Of a stretch of 64,000 nucleotides of DNA, positions 11,103 to 20,976 are shown piece after piece. The notes under the pieces are model-generated. The model did not search any database, was not told the origin of the DNA, and saw only the letters and a list, made by a program, of their open reading frames with translations. The translations under genes were made by a program, and so were the position numbers. The stretch comes from Hanleya hanleyi (Eukaryota; Mollusca; Polyplacophora; Lepidopleurida; Hanleyidae). How positions within the stretch are numbered: position 1 is the first letter of the stretch; every line of letters starts with the position of its first letter. The DNA lies in NCBI GenBank assembly GCA_036873755.1, contig JAVTVY010017271.1:310001-374000 (forward strand), given 5' to 3'.

Positions 11103-11666
11103 TACTTCGTTGGTGTTGGGGATATTGTCATAGACAGTACACAATATGGACATTATCCTATATGTACTTATTGACATTATCATATATGGACACTATCCTA
11201 TATGGATTTGATTAACTAGCACAATCTAATCTATGCATTATCCGGATTAGTAATTTCATGCATCTATAAATTATCACGACTACATGTAGTTGTATAGTAA
11301 TGCAGTGTGTCTGATCTTCTGTCGTGATTACATGTATTATGAATAATGTCGTGATTACATCTATTATGAATACTGTCGTGATTACATGTATTATGAATAC
11401 TGTACATCTAGTCCCGATTTGAATAATGTGCCATGCCTAGCTATGATATCAAATGCGTTTTGCCTAGCTGTGCCGCCGATGTTGCCTAGCCTGCTTTTAT
11501 ACTGTATGATTTTAGCTAACCAGTGTTCTTGACTGTCTAATCTAATTTATGCGTATCCTGCAGAACACTGGTTTCTCACTGTAGTTTTAGTTCTGATGAT
11601 TTTAGATAATAAATTATCAAGCCCACCCACGGTGTTGTGTTTTCCAGGATATTACCTTTTCAGGAG
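11103..11666 (+). other. 3' untranslated end of the DIRS-like element with small tandem repeats
   Basis: Non-coding. It contains short repeats: CATTAT/CTATCC-TATATG units at about 11,130-11,205 and a ~27-bp unit (GTCGTGATTACATGTATTAT) about three times at 11,320-11,400. It ends at the right terminal repeat. Confidence 0.65.
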
Positions 11667-11679
11667 GTCTTACACCAAA
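11667..11679 (-). repeat. Right terminal inverted repeat of the DIRS-like element
   Basis: GTCTTACACCAAA, exact inverse of 1,001-1,013. Family A sequence resumes within about 100 bp (TTCAAATTGTTCAAAAT). Confidence 0.75.
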
Positions 11680-11899
11680 ACCTTGCCCTGTGAAGTCACA
11701 CAGTAATTCTCTTTTTTTTTGGTGGGGGGGGGGGAGGGGGGGGGGGTTCAAATTGTTCAAAATAATATTATTGAATATATATGTAGCATCTATCACAGTT
11801 TAACTGATATCTAAGAAAATATTATGAGACCATAACTTGTTCTAAATTTGTGTGGTAAATGGAAAAATAATTTGAAATATCAGAATTCCACTTGTCCAG
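11680..11899 (+). repeat. Family A repeat, segment 2
   Basis: Aligns with 30,490-30,673: TTCAAATTGTTCAAAAT, CACAGTTTAACTG, CTAAGAAAATATTATGA, ending in CAGAATTCCACTTGTCCAG. A G-run (11,724-11,746) lies at its start. It is cut at about 11,900 by H2. Confidence 0.78.
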
Positions 11900-13204
11900 T
11901 TTTTACCCCTCGGCCAACTTTGGCCTAGGGGTATTGTCGTCATCATGTACGGCTGTCCGTACGTACGTCCGTCCGTCCGTTACCGCGATATCTACAGAAC
12001 CGTTTCATGCATGGCAACCAAACTTGTTACATCTATTTATCTTCATGTAAATCAGAAGCCTATCGAAAATGAGTCATCTCGGACAATATTTTGCAGAGTT
12101 ATGCCCCTTTTTACAAATAAAAATCCATTTATGATTTGTTATTGTGATAATTTCAGAACCGTTCCATATACAACATCCTAACGTGATACAGTTGTTTCTC
12201 TTGACCTGAACTAGATGCCTATCGAAAATGAGTCGTGTCAGAAAGTATTTTGCAGAGTTATGCCCCTTGTCTAATAAAATCCGTTACCGCGATATCTACA
12301 GAACCATTTCATGCATGGCAACCAAACTTGTTACATCTATTTATCTTCACGTAAATCAGAAGCCTATCGAAAATGAGTCATCTCGGACAATATTTTGCAG
12401 AGTTATGCCCCTTTTTACAAATAAAAATCCATTTGATTTATTGTGATAATTTCAGAACCGTTCCATATACAACATCCTAATGTGATATGTACAGTTGTTT
12501 CTCTTGACCTGAACTAGATGCCTATCGAAAATGAGTCGTGTCAGAAAGTATTTTGCAGAGTTATGCCCCTTGTCTAATAAAATCCACTAATTCCTATGTT
12601 AAGTTTGCATATAATTTCTATATCATGTTTGTATACTATCACATTTATTTATTGATTGGATGGCTGATTTATTGATTTATTCTCTTACACAATGCGAAGA
12701 ATGCCTGCAAATCTGTTTTGAAAATGACACTAGATGCCTATCAAAAATGAGTCGTGTCAGAAAGTATGCCCCTTGTCTAACAAAATCCACTAATTCCTAT
12801 GTTAAGTTTGCATATTATTTCTATATCATGTTAGTATACTATCACATTTATTTATTGATTGGATGACTGATTTATTTTCTTAGACAATGCAAAGAATGCT
12901 TGCAAATCTGTTTTGAAAATGACATACATGTGCCATTTAGTATACATGTACATGTACTGTATTTATCTAGCCATGTGTACTGTTGTTTTGGTGAGACATC
13001 GATACAGCTCTTTCAATTTATTCCAGAAACAAATTAATTTAAGGGGAGGAAAACTTTTCTTTTTTTTTTCAAAGAAAGTACACTTACAATACCAGGGGTA
13101 AATATTTCTTCCCACAAGCCAATCAATTGGTAGAGACACCCTTACATTATAATAGCTGGGGTTCAGAGCCGAGGGGTTTCGATAGCGCAGCTTCATGTTA
13201 CATG
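11900..13204 (+). mobile_element. H2 Helentron-like minisatellite element
   Basis: 5' hairpin ACCCCTCGGCCAA / TTGGCCTAGGGGT (11,905-11,933), then a CGTACGTCCGTCCGTCCG tract, then ~150-160-bp diverged monomers with CCGCGATATCT, AAACTTG and GCAGAGTTATGCCCCTT. 3' subterminal GCCGAGGGGT (13,168-13,177) is the exact inverse of ACCCCTCGGC (11,905-11,914). A small stem-loop CATGT-T-ACATG (13,194-13,204) sits at the 3' boundary. The complete family A copy shows the uninterrupted target near 30,673. Confidence 0.68.
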
Positions 13205-13440
13205 TATAATTTAATACTGATACCAGATACACATGTAGTTCAGCAATCTAAACCATACTGACATTTAAGTTTGTGATTTATACTGTAGAGTTTAGCTGCA
13301 GAACCAAAAATTCCCATCATTAAATTTTGGTTCTGGATCAGATTGAGCAGATTTCTGCTTGAAAAGTCAATGTGGCCTTCTGATAGAATACATATTTTTC
13401 AACTTCCCTACCCATTTGTTTTGTCTGTGTCCAGCTTCTT
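13205..13440 (+). repeat. Family A repeat, segment 3
   Basis: Aligns with 30,680-30,925: ACACATGTAGTTCA, GTTTAGCTGCAGAACCAAAA, CTGGATCAGATTGAGCAG, CCCATTTGTTTTGTCTGT. It is cut by H3. Confidence 0.8.
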
Positions 13441-13941
13441 TTCCCGCTACTTAGTGGGGGGTGGGGGGGGATTTAGAAACACCGGTGTCCGTAATTCCGT
13501 AAGATTTTCTTGTCCGGACAATAACTCGTGAACGATTTAACCGATCAACTTCAAACTTGGGGTGTGCCTTGACGTTGGCGAGAGGACGGTTGGGATTGTT
13601 TAATTTCCAGCAATGTGCGTATCTAATCTGGCCGCCGTCAGCCGTATTGGATTATAAGCAGTTGGATCTTGTCCAGACAATAACTTGAGTGCGATTCAAC
13701 TGATCTACTTCAAACGTGGGGAGTGCCTTGACATCGGTGAGAGGACGGTTGGGATTGTTTTTCAGCAATGTACATAATCCAATATGGCTGCCGTCAGCCA
13801 TATTGGATTATAAGCAGTTGGATCTTAGATTTTCTTGTCCGGACAATAACTCGTGAACGATTTAACCGATCAACTTCAAACTTGGGGTGTGCCTTGAAAT
13901 TGGTGAGAGGACGGTTGGAATTGTTTTTCAGCAATGTGTGT

Positions 13942-14659
13942 CAGTGCTGGTCGCGAGAGGCGAGCGCCAATCATGCTCGCCTAAATTCCAATTATGGTGA
14001 GTATTGAAGCACTCGCCATAATTTGTGAAAAAAATTTTAGTCAAAGTCCAGATGTGAACTATTTTCACTACCAAAATATTGTTTAGAAGAATGTCCCAAT
14101 TACAGATTAGGGAGACATAAACTATCAAGGTCCAGTGATTTAGTCACAAGCTTGTCAGCTAGTTGTCACGTTTCATTTCGAAAGTAAAAGTGGTACCGGG
14201 TATGTTGTTGTTGTTGTAAATCTACACTTGCCTCATGATGGAGTTCTGTGCTATTTGCACAGTTACTCTGGGCGCAATAAGCTCTTGTATATTACTTCAT
14301 ATCCTTTGCTTTATACTGTTGTCAGTTTTATTGAGTTCTGGTCAATAACTTTTCAAATGCCAGTCTCAAAAAACATCGTTTGCAGTGATCCATCACAGAT
14401 CGAGAAAGCACATGGTTATATACAAATTCACCAAATTGCGGATTTGAGAAAGATCCGGAAGCGGACTTTGAGAAAGATCCGGAAGCGGACTTTGAGAAAA
14501 ATCAGCAAGCAGACTCCTATCTAATATGGCAATATAATTTGGAGTCACTCGCCTAAACATTTTTCAAGGAGAGTGATGGTCACTCGCCCATACTCGCCTT
14601 ACAGCTTTTTGAGGCGGGTGATGGTTAGCTCTCCTGCATTTTCCTCATGGCCAGCACTG
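13942..14659. mobile_element. C1: CAG/CTG-ended element nested in H3 (718 bp, 5-bp target duplication)
   Basis: Termini CAGTGCTGG and CCAGCACTG. Flanks TGTGT (13,937-13,941) and TGCGT (14,660-14,664) are a 5-bp duplication with one change; uninterrupted H3 monomers read CAATGTGCATAATC or similar. Inside are short hairpins around ACTCGCC and a 24-bp direct repeat (AAGATCCGGAAGCGGACTTT, 14,450-14,510). No transposase. Confidence 0.65.
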
Positions 14660-15098
14660 TGCGTAATCTAATATGGCCGCCGTCAGCCATATTGGATTAT
14701 AAGCAGTTGGATCTTGTCCAGACAATAACTGGAGTACGATTCAACTGATCTACTTCAAACTTGGGGAGTGCCTTAATTGACATCGGTGAGAGGACAGTTG
14801 GGATTGTTTTTCAGCAATGTGCATAATCCAATATGGCCGCCGTCAGCCATGTTGGATTATAAGCAGTTGGATCTTAGATTTTCTTGTCCGGACAATAACT
14901 CGTGAATGATTTAACCGATCAACTTCAAACTTGGGGTGTACCTTGACATTGGTGAGAGGACGGTTGGGATTGTTTTTCAGCAATGGGTGTAATCTAATAT
15001 GGCCGCCGTCAGCCATATTGGATTATAAGCAGTTGGATATCTCCATTTTCACGTCATCCTCTTCATCAATGATATGAGATATCATCGACCAAAACAAA

Positions 15099-15180
15099 TC
15101 GACCATAGAGGTCCATGGCCCCCGCAGCAGCAGCACCAGTTATGGTGCTGCTAGCGGGGGACATGGACCTCTATGATCGA
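15099..15180. repeat. ~38-bp-stem hairpin at the 3' end of H3
   Basis: Arm 15,099-15,138 and arm 15,143-15,180 pair almost fully around a GTTA loop, with a 2-nt bulge in the CAG-rich part. It is the longest small hairpin in the window, placed where Helitron-type elements have their 3' stem-loop. Confidence 0.85.
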
Positions 15181-15181
15181 T

Positions 15182-15450
15182 TTTTTCCATAAATGTCAAC
15201 AACAACAAATTTTCGACCTGGATCTTTCAAACAAAAGCAAAATCGGTAGCCATCTTTAGAACTCTTGCATGTGACGCCAACTAAATCCAGCATTACACGA
15301 GACAGAAAACAGAATCAGCTCACTTGACCCAGTCACTTTGAGAGATAAAAAATCCTGTATATTTCCTAAAAATATGTTTCCATCTATTATGTGTGATATC
15401 AATAGCTACAATTTTACATTCAAATGCAGGTAATGTGAAAGCCTTAGGTC
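15182..15450 (+). repeat. Family A repeat, segment 4
   Basis: Aligns with 30,930-31,170: CTGGATCTTTCAAACAAAAG, CACTTGACCCAGTCACT, CATCTATTATGTGTGATAT, AATGTGAAAGCCT. Homology is lost after about 15,450, so the right arm of this copy is missing. Confidence 0.78.
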
Positions 15451-15562
15451 ATGATATTAAATTTACAATCAGTCAAAACAGGCTTGAATTTGGTGGAATT
15501 AGGAGCACTAAAGCCTGGCTGGCATAAATTTTTCTTGGAAATTATCAGTGTCATCAAGGTCA

Positions 15563-17608
15563 CAGGGATTCGTACAAGTCGATTTTTACCACCGGTATTC
15601 GGTGGTAAAAAAATTTTGAAAACTCAATTCATATGGCAAGAAACTCAATTGCTTTCGTTTTACTGGATAAATACTCAATTGTTCGTGGAAAACTCAATTC
15701 GCCAGACATGGTCAAAGTTAATTTGACAGCCTCAAATTACGAAATAAACTCAATCGAATGACGATCTTACCATGAAATAGGCGCCGGGAGCGTGCCACCA
15801 CGTGTGGTGGTGGTGTTGTTGTTGTTCGAGTATGCTGATCACAGCACCGTGTAGCGGCTGATACAATGGATGCTTGATACATTATTTCCAGAACCCTCAA
15901 ACGTTTATTGAGTGGCAGCCTGCATTCGTACTACCGAGGGTTCCCGACTATCACGAAAGTTTGACAACAGGGACTGCCGCCCAAAAGTTTTTATCGGCCA
16001 TCTGTCGTCGTAAAAGTTTTTTTTCTTCAACTTCAAACAGACCCTGTGTAGTTGTTGTTGTCTTCTTTAAATCGCGTAGGTCGTCAATTTGTCCGCCAGG
16101 GTTGCAAGTTTCAGAAATGAAATACAAAGAAAATATAGTCTACGAAATGAAAGAAAAATCTGCCCTCGCGTTGTTGTTGTTGAAGTGATATGCGTGTTGA
16201 AAACTTTTGTGCCTTACTTCCCTATTTTGAAAGTGACTCTTCCAATTCGATTCATCGGGAAGCCTTGTGGGCTTACAACACCGGGTCAGTGGAAGTTTCC
16301 ATTACCGCATGATGACATATACCGCATTACCGCATGATGACATATATGGATGACAGCCGACAGTCTTGCGCTTTGTCGAGCCACGTGCCTGCAGTCAGTC
16401 GACCATATTTTCCGGCTAAATCTGGACCGTGATGCCGACGTTCGGTTCATTCAGTATCCATCAACAGGAAGTAAAAAGTGAAATGTCCAGCGATCTCAAG
16501 GATTGAAAATACACCAAGACTAAACATCTAAATTTCACAGGACTTGTACAAGCCAAGACCTGCAATCCTGATTGGGTTGTATTTTTGTAAAGTACATTGA
16601 CTGGTCTACAACTTCACTTGTGAGATGTCAATGTGACTGATGCTGCGATGAGACCAAGCTGCATATTTTATTTTTGTCTGCTTCATAAAGTTGACTCCTC
16701 GTTGATTATAAACAATAAATTTTCATAGTTGGAAGAGTAATGGAAAACCATACTTTAGAAAAAGCCACATTATTTATACATATTTCTGTATTAACTTGCA
16801 TTAATCTTCATTGAAATTTAGCCAGAGGATAATGTACATCTATATAGGCCTGTCCTGAAGGAATTTTATGAGACCTGAAATTAAATACGAGGTGACCTCC
16901 AGAACTGGATTTTGGAAAAATTAACAAGAGATAAATAGATAAAATTTAACATTGAGTGAATGTGACCATCGAAAATATTCAGTAGTTTTCAGAAAATTTA
17001 GACTTTCGAACTCGGCAGATCTGTCTCCTGTAAAAACTTTATTAAACTTTAATTCAGTAACAATCCGCAGAGGCTGTGTTTGGTGCAGTTAACTGCAGAC
17101 AAGAGGGCATGTTTCGTGGTTCGATCCTTTGCTGTTTTGAACAATTACTGCTTGATTTCTCCCACCGATTTCATTCGTGATATAGATTCCCATATGTCCA
17201 ATGTTATTCAGACTGATCTTGTGGTACGGTACATGTACATGTAAACCTCTTGGTTTTTATACTTCATTCGATGAAAACTTTAGCTGAAGACGCGCTGACT
17301 AAAATGAGTTTAATTGAATTTGGATATTGGGTAGATGATTTTTTTGGGTCAAAAATAACCCCTGCTCATATTATAATATAACCATATTAAAAACACACCA
17401 ACAACATCCTGTGCATGGTGGTGGTTGAAATATTTGAGAACTCAATACCAATGCCGGTGAATCGGTGGTAAAAAAAATTGAAAACTCAATCGCAATCTTT
17501 GAATCGGCGGTAAAATAATTTGAAAACTCAATTTCACCATTGTGAAAACTCAATTTTGAGTAATATTGAGTTTTCGGTGGTAAAATTTTTGACTTGTATG
17601 AATCCCTG
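15563..17608. mobile_element. C2: 2-kb CAG/CTG-ended DNA transposon, 5-bp target duplication
   Basis: Terminal inverted repeats of ~33 bp, CAGGGATTCGTACAAGTC... and ...GACTTGTATGAATCCCTG, flanked by exact GGTCA duplications (15,558-15,562 and 17,609-17,613). Subterminal zones at both ends carry many AACTCAATT and GGTGGTAAAA repeats, likely transposase binding sites. ORFs inside (such as 15,874-16,188) show no recognisable transposase. hAT-like is the best guess. Confidence 0.75.
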
Positions 17609-17613
17609 GGTCA

Positions 17614-17837
17614 GTACATGTAGGCATTCGCAACTTCTCGGGGATCTCCGGTTTGAGATGTCCCTCGAAGGCCATTGACGCGATATTGGACTAGAGCGTG
17701 GTCACGTGTGTTTCGGTGTCAGGGAACTGTCAGTGACGTCACGGGAATTATATCTTGCCAATACGTGGCGTGTGTACCATTTAAACTGATGGTTTTCTAT
17801 TGAAACGTGCTTCGAATGAAAAGAATAAACAGTTTTT
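17614..17837. other. Short spacer
   Basis: Separates C2 from H4. No gene or repeat recognised. Confidence 0.5.
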
Positions 17838-20100
17838 AGCCCACCATCACCAGATGGTGGGCTGTTCAAATCGCCTTTCGTCCGTGGTCCGTCGTCCGTC
17901 CGTCCGTCCGTCCGTCCGTCAGTCAGTCCGTCCGTCCGTCCGTCCGTCCGTCCGTAAACAATTCTTGTTATCGCGATTTCTCTGGAACTACTGCACGGAT
18001 CTTTCTGAAATTTCGCACACATGTTCCCCTTGGGGTCTAGTTGTGCAGATAACTTTTCTAGCCCGATTCGAAAATCCAATATGGCCACAGGGCGGCCATC
18101 TTGGATTTCCCCATGAAACCTTGTTATCGCGATTTCTCAGGAACTACTGCACGGATCTTTCTGAAATTTTGTACACAGGTTCCTCTTGGGGTCTAGATGT
18201 GCAGATACCTTTTCTGGTCCGATTCGAAAATCCAATATGGCCACAGGGCGGCCATCTTGGATTTCCCCATGAAACCTTGTTATCACGATTTCTCAGGAAC
18301 TACTGTATGGATCTTTCTGAAATTTGGTACAGAGATTTTCCTTGGGGCCTAGTTGTGCAGATACCTTTTCTGGTCCGATTCGAACATCCAATATGGCCAC
18401 AGGGCGGCCATCTTGGATTTCTCCATGAAACCTTGTTATCGCGATTTCTCAGGAACTACAGCACGGATCTTTCTGAAATTTGGTACACAGGTTCCCCTTG
18501 GGGTCTAGATGTGCAGATACCTTTTCTGGTCCGATTCGAAAATCCAATATGGCCACAGGGCAGCCATCTTGGATTTCCCTTTGAAACCTTGTTATCACGA
18601 TTTTTCAGGAACTACTGCATGGATCTTTCTGAAATTTGATACACAGGTTCCTCTTGGGGTCTAGATGTGCAGATACCTTTTCCGGTCCGATTCAAAACCC
18701 AATATGGCCACAGGGCGGCCATGTTGGATTTCCCCATGAAACCTTGTTATCACGATTTCTCAGGAACTACTGTATGGATCTTTCTGAAATTTGGTACACA
18801 GGTTCCCCTTGGGGTCTAGATGTGCAGATACCTTTTCTGGTCCGATTCGAAAATCCAATATGGCCACAGGGCAGCCATCTTGGATTTCCCTTTGAAACCT
18901 TATCACGATTTCTCAGGAACTACTGCATGGATCTTTCTGAAATTTGGTACACAGGTTCCTCTTGGGGTCTAGATGTGCAGATACCTTTTCCGGTCCGATT
19001 CGAAAATCCAATATGGCCACAGGGCAGCCATCTTGGATTTCCCTTTGAAACCTTGTTATCACGATTTCTCAGGAACTACTGCATGGATCTTTCTGAAATT
19101 TGGTACACAGGTTCCTCTTGGGGTCTAGATGTGCAGATACCTTTTCTGGTCCGATTCGAAAATCCAATATGGCCACAGGGCGGCCATCTTGGATTTCCCC
19201 ATGAAACCTTGCTATCACGATTTCTCAGGAACTACTGCATGGATCTTTCTGAAATTTGGTACACATATTCCCCTTGGGGCCTAGTTGTGCAGATACTTTT
19301 TCTGGTCCGATTCGAAAATCCAATATGGCCACAGGGCGGCCATCTTGGATTTCCCCGTAAAACCTTGTTATCGCGATGTCTCAGGAACTACTGCACGGAT
19401 CTTTCTGAAATTTGGTACACAGGTTCCTCTTGGGGTCTAGATGTGCAGATACCTTTTCTGGACCGATTCGAAAATCCAATATGGCCACCAGGCAGCCATC
19501 TTGGATTTTCCCGTAAAACCTTGTTATCATGATTTCTCAGGAACAACTGCATAGATCTTTCTCAAATTTGGTACACATGTTCCCCTTGGGGTCCAGTTGT
19601 GCAAGAAACCTTTTTTGGTCCGATTCCAAAATCCAATATGTCCATCAGGCGGCCATCTTGGATTTCCCCATGAAACTTTGTTATTGCGATTTCTCAGGAA
19701 CTACTGCATGGATCTTTGTTAAATTAGGTACACAGGTTCACCTTGTCGTCTAGTTGTACAAGATACCTTTTCTGGTCCGATTCGAAAATTCAATATGGCA
19801 AAACAGGCGGCCATCTTGGATTTTCCCATGCAAATTTGTTATCGTGATTTTTCAGGAAGTGCTGCATGGATCTTTCTCAAATTTGGTACACAGGTTCCCC
19901 TTATGATCTAGTTGTGCAAGGTACCTTTTTCGGTCCGAATCGAAGATCCAATATGGCCACAAGGTGGCCATCTTGAATTTCCCCTTGAAACATTGTTACC
20001 GTGAATTCTTGGGAAATATTTCTGAAATTTGGTACACAGGTCTCACATGGGGCCTATTAGTGCAAGATACCTTTTTTGGTCCGATTCGAAAATCCAAGTT
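17838..20100 (+). repeat. H4 minisatellite element: hairpin, CCGT tract and 156-bp tandem array
   Basis: Perfect hairpin AGCCCACCATC-ACCA-GATGGTGGGCT (17,838-17,863), a CCGTCCGT tract (17,890-17,955), then about 13-14 monomers of 156 bp (matching points at 18,121, 18,277, 18,433 and 18,589). Monomer blocks: TTGTTATCGCGATTTCTCAG, GGAACTACTGCACGGATC, CTGAAATTTGGTACACAGGT, GATTCGAAAATCCAATATGG, CAGGGCGGCCATCTTGG. As 156 is a multiple of 3, the array gives long open frames, but these are spurious: every frame merely reads the repeat. No 3' subterminal copy of the hairpin arm was found, so the 3' end is probably lost. Confidence 0.85.
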
Positions 20101-20976
20101 ACGCTCCAAATTAATTTGGTATTCTCAAGTGACGCTGCATCACAAGAGTCGGCGGATCAAACGGTGGGGCATATTCTATATATTGACTATATAGAGAATA
20201 TCCGTACCTTCACCTTTCATATCAAGGAGTTCAAATAATTCTGAATTGAAATGTATTTCTTCAAATTTTAAATCAGCCTTCTTTAGTCCATGTAGTAGCA
20301 AGTGAACTGCTCCATCGTTTCGTATGCCGACCTCAGCCTTGTGACTCAATGTCACAACTCGACAACTGTAGACTATTGGATGTTTCGATCCAAGGGAGAT
20401 AATCAGGAACCAGGCACTTTTGAAGTTTCAACATTACTGCGCGGACCGGATCCCTTTAGTATTAAGCATTATTGTACCATCTTACTATTTTCGAGCATGG
20501 TATCTTGATTTAAACAGTATATTTGTTTGTGTCTCAAATCTTCACCTGTTATCACTTAATGCCAATATTCCTCCATTTGGAGATCTCCTGCAAACAAAAT
20601 TATCTCCCCTGATCGCTGCGTCGATCGTCCGCCAGGTGGTGTGCTCTCCGCGCATGTCCTTCCTCTTTTTCCTTTGCAGTCTTGGTAACAAGACCTGTTT
20701 TGAAAGAGCTCCTGTAAACAGTAACTTTTGGGTTGTTATAGACGCACTCTAGGGTTATTTTTTTCTCCCGTGAGTTCATTATGAACCAACGTAGTCGCCC
20801 AGCTATAAAGATTTATAAGGAACGAATCATGTCGTCAGTTTTAACCAGTTAAAGACTTGCATTTCTTTGTTTTTCAAGTGCAGGGCACAGGTGTGTTTAC
20901 AGTCAAGTGACATGCCGTGAATGTGCAGACTGGGACGACGTGACCTGGCATAGCTATCCTATGGCGATGCAGTCAA
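18663..20976 (+). repeat. Tandem duplication, unit 1 (2,314 bp)
   Basis: Nearly identical to 20,977-23,290. It contains the last two thirds of the H4 array plus about 870 bp of the DIRS-B 5' region. The head-to-tail junction is at 20,976/20,977, inside GATGCAGTCAA|GATATGTGCAG. Confidence 0.92.

Larger units (their letters stand above)
1001..11679 (+). mobile_element. DIRS/Ngaro-like tyrosine-recombinase retrotransposon (decayed, carries nested insertions)
   Basis: Order on + strand: 13-bp terminal inverted repeat, gag with CCCH zinc finger, reverse transcriptase, RNase H, tyrosine recombinase, terminal repeat. That order (RT-RH then YR, no integrase or protease) defines the DIRS/Ngaro group. 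Without the two large insertions (2,468-5,471 and 7,709-10,779) the element would be about 4.6 kb, a normal size for the group. At least four frameshifts or stops mean it is dead: an A-run at ~1,991, an extra G near 5,765, a stop at 6,502 and an extra G at 10,951-10,954. A short deletion near 7,293 is also likely. DIRS and Ngaro cannot be separated by eye; short inverted termini favour a DIRS/PAT-like assignment. Confidence 0.88.
13441..15181 (+). mobile_element. H3 Helentron-like minisatellite element
   Basis: Begins CCCGCTAC (13,443) with a G-rich run. Tandem units of about 159-166 bp follow, with TTGTCCGGACAATAACTCG, TTCAAACTTGGGG, GAGAGGACGGTTGGGATTG and a Y-TATGGCCGCCGTCAGCC block. The 3' end is a large hairpin (15,099-15,180) carrying TAGCGGG, the inverse of the 5' CCCGCTA. 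Family A flanks both sides and is uninterrupted at about 30,926. A CAG/CTG element is nested inside at 13,942-14,659. Confidence 0.66.

Noticed and set aside
13343..13531. Short ORF across the family A/H3 boundary.
   Set aside because: It spans two unrelated repeats, so it cannot be a real gene.
17800..19532. Two ORFs of 279 and 298 codons (and 282 codons at 20,907-21,755) that look like a repeat protein.
   Set aside because: The 156-bp monomer is a multiple of three, so any stop-free frame stays open; the frame is not conserved between neighbouring units and no start, domain or codon bias supports a gene.
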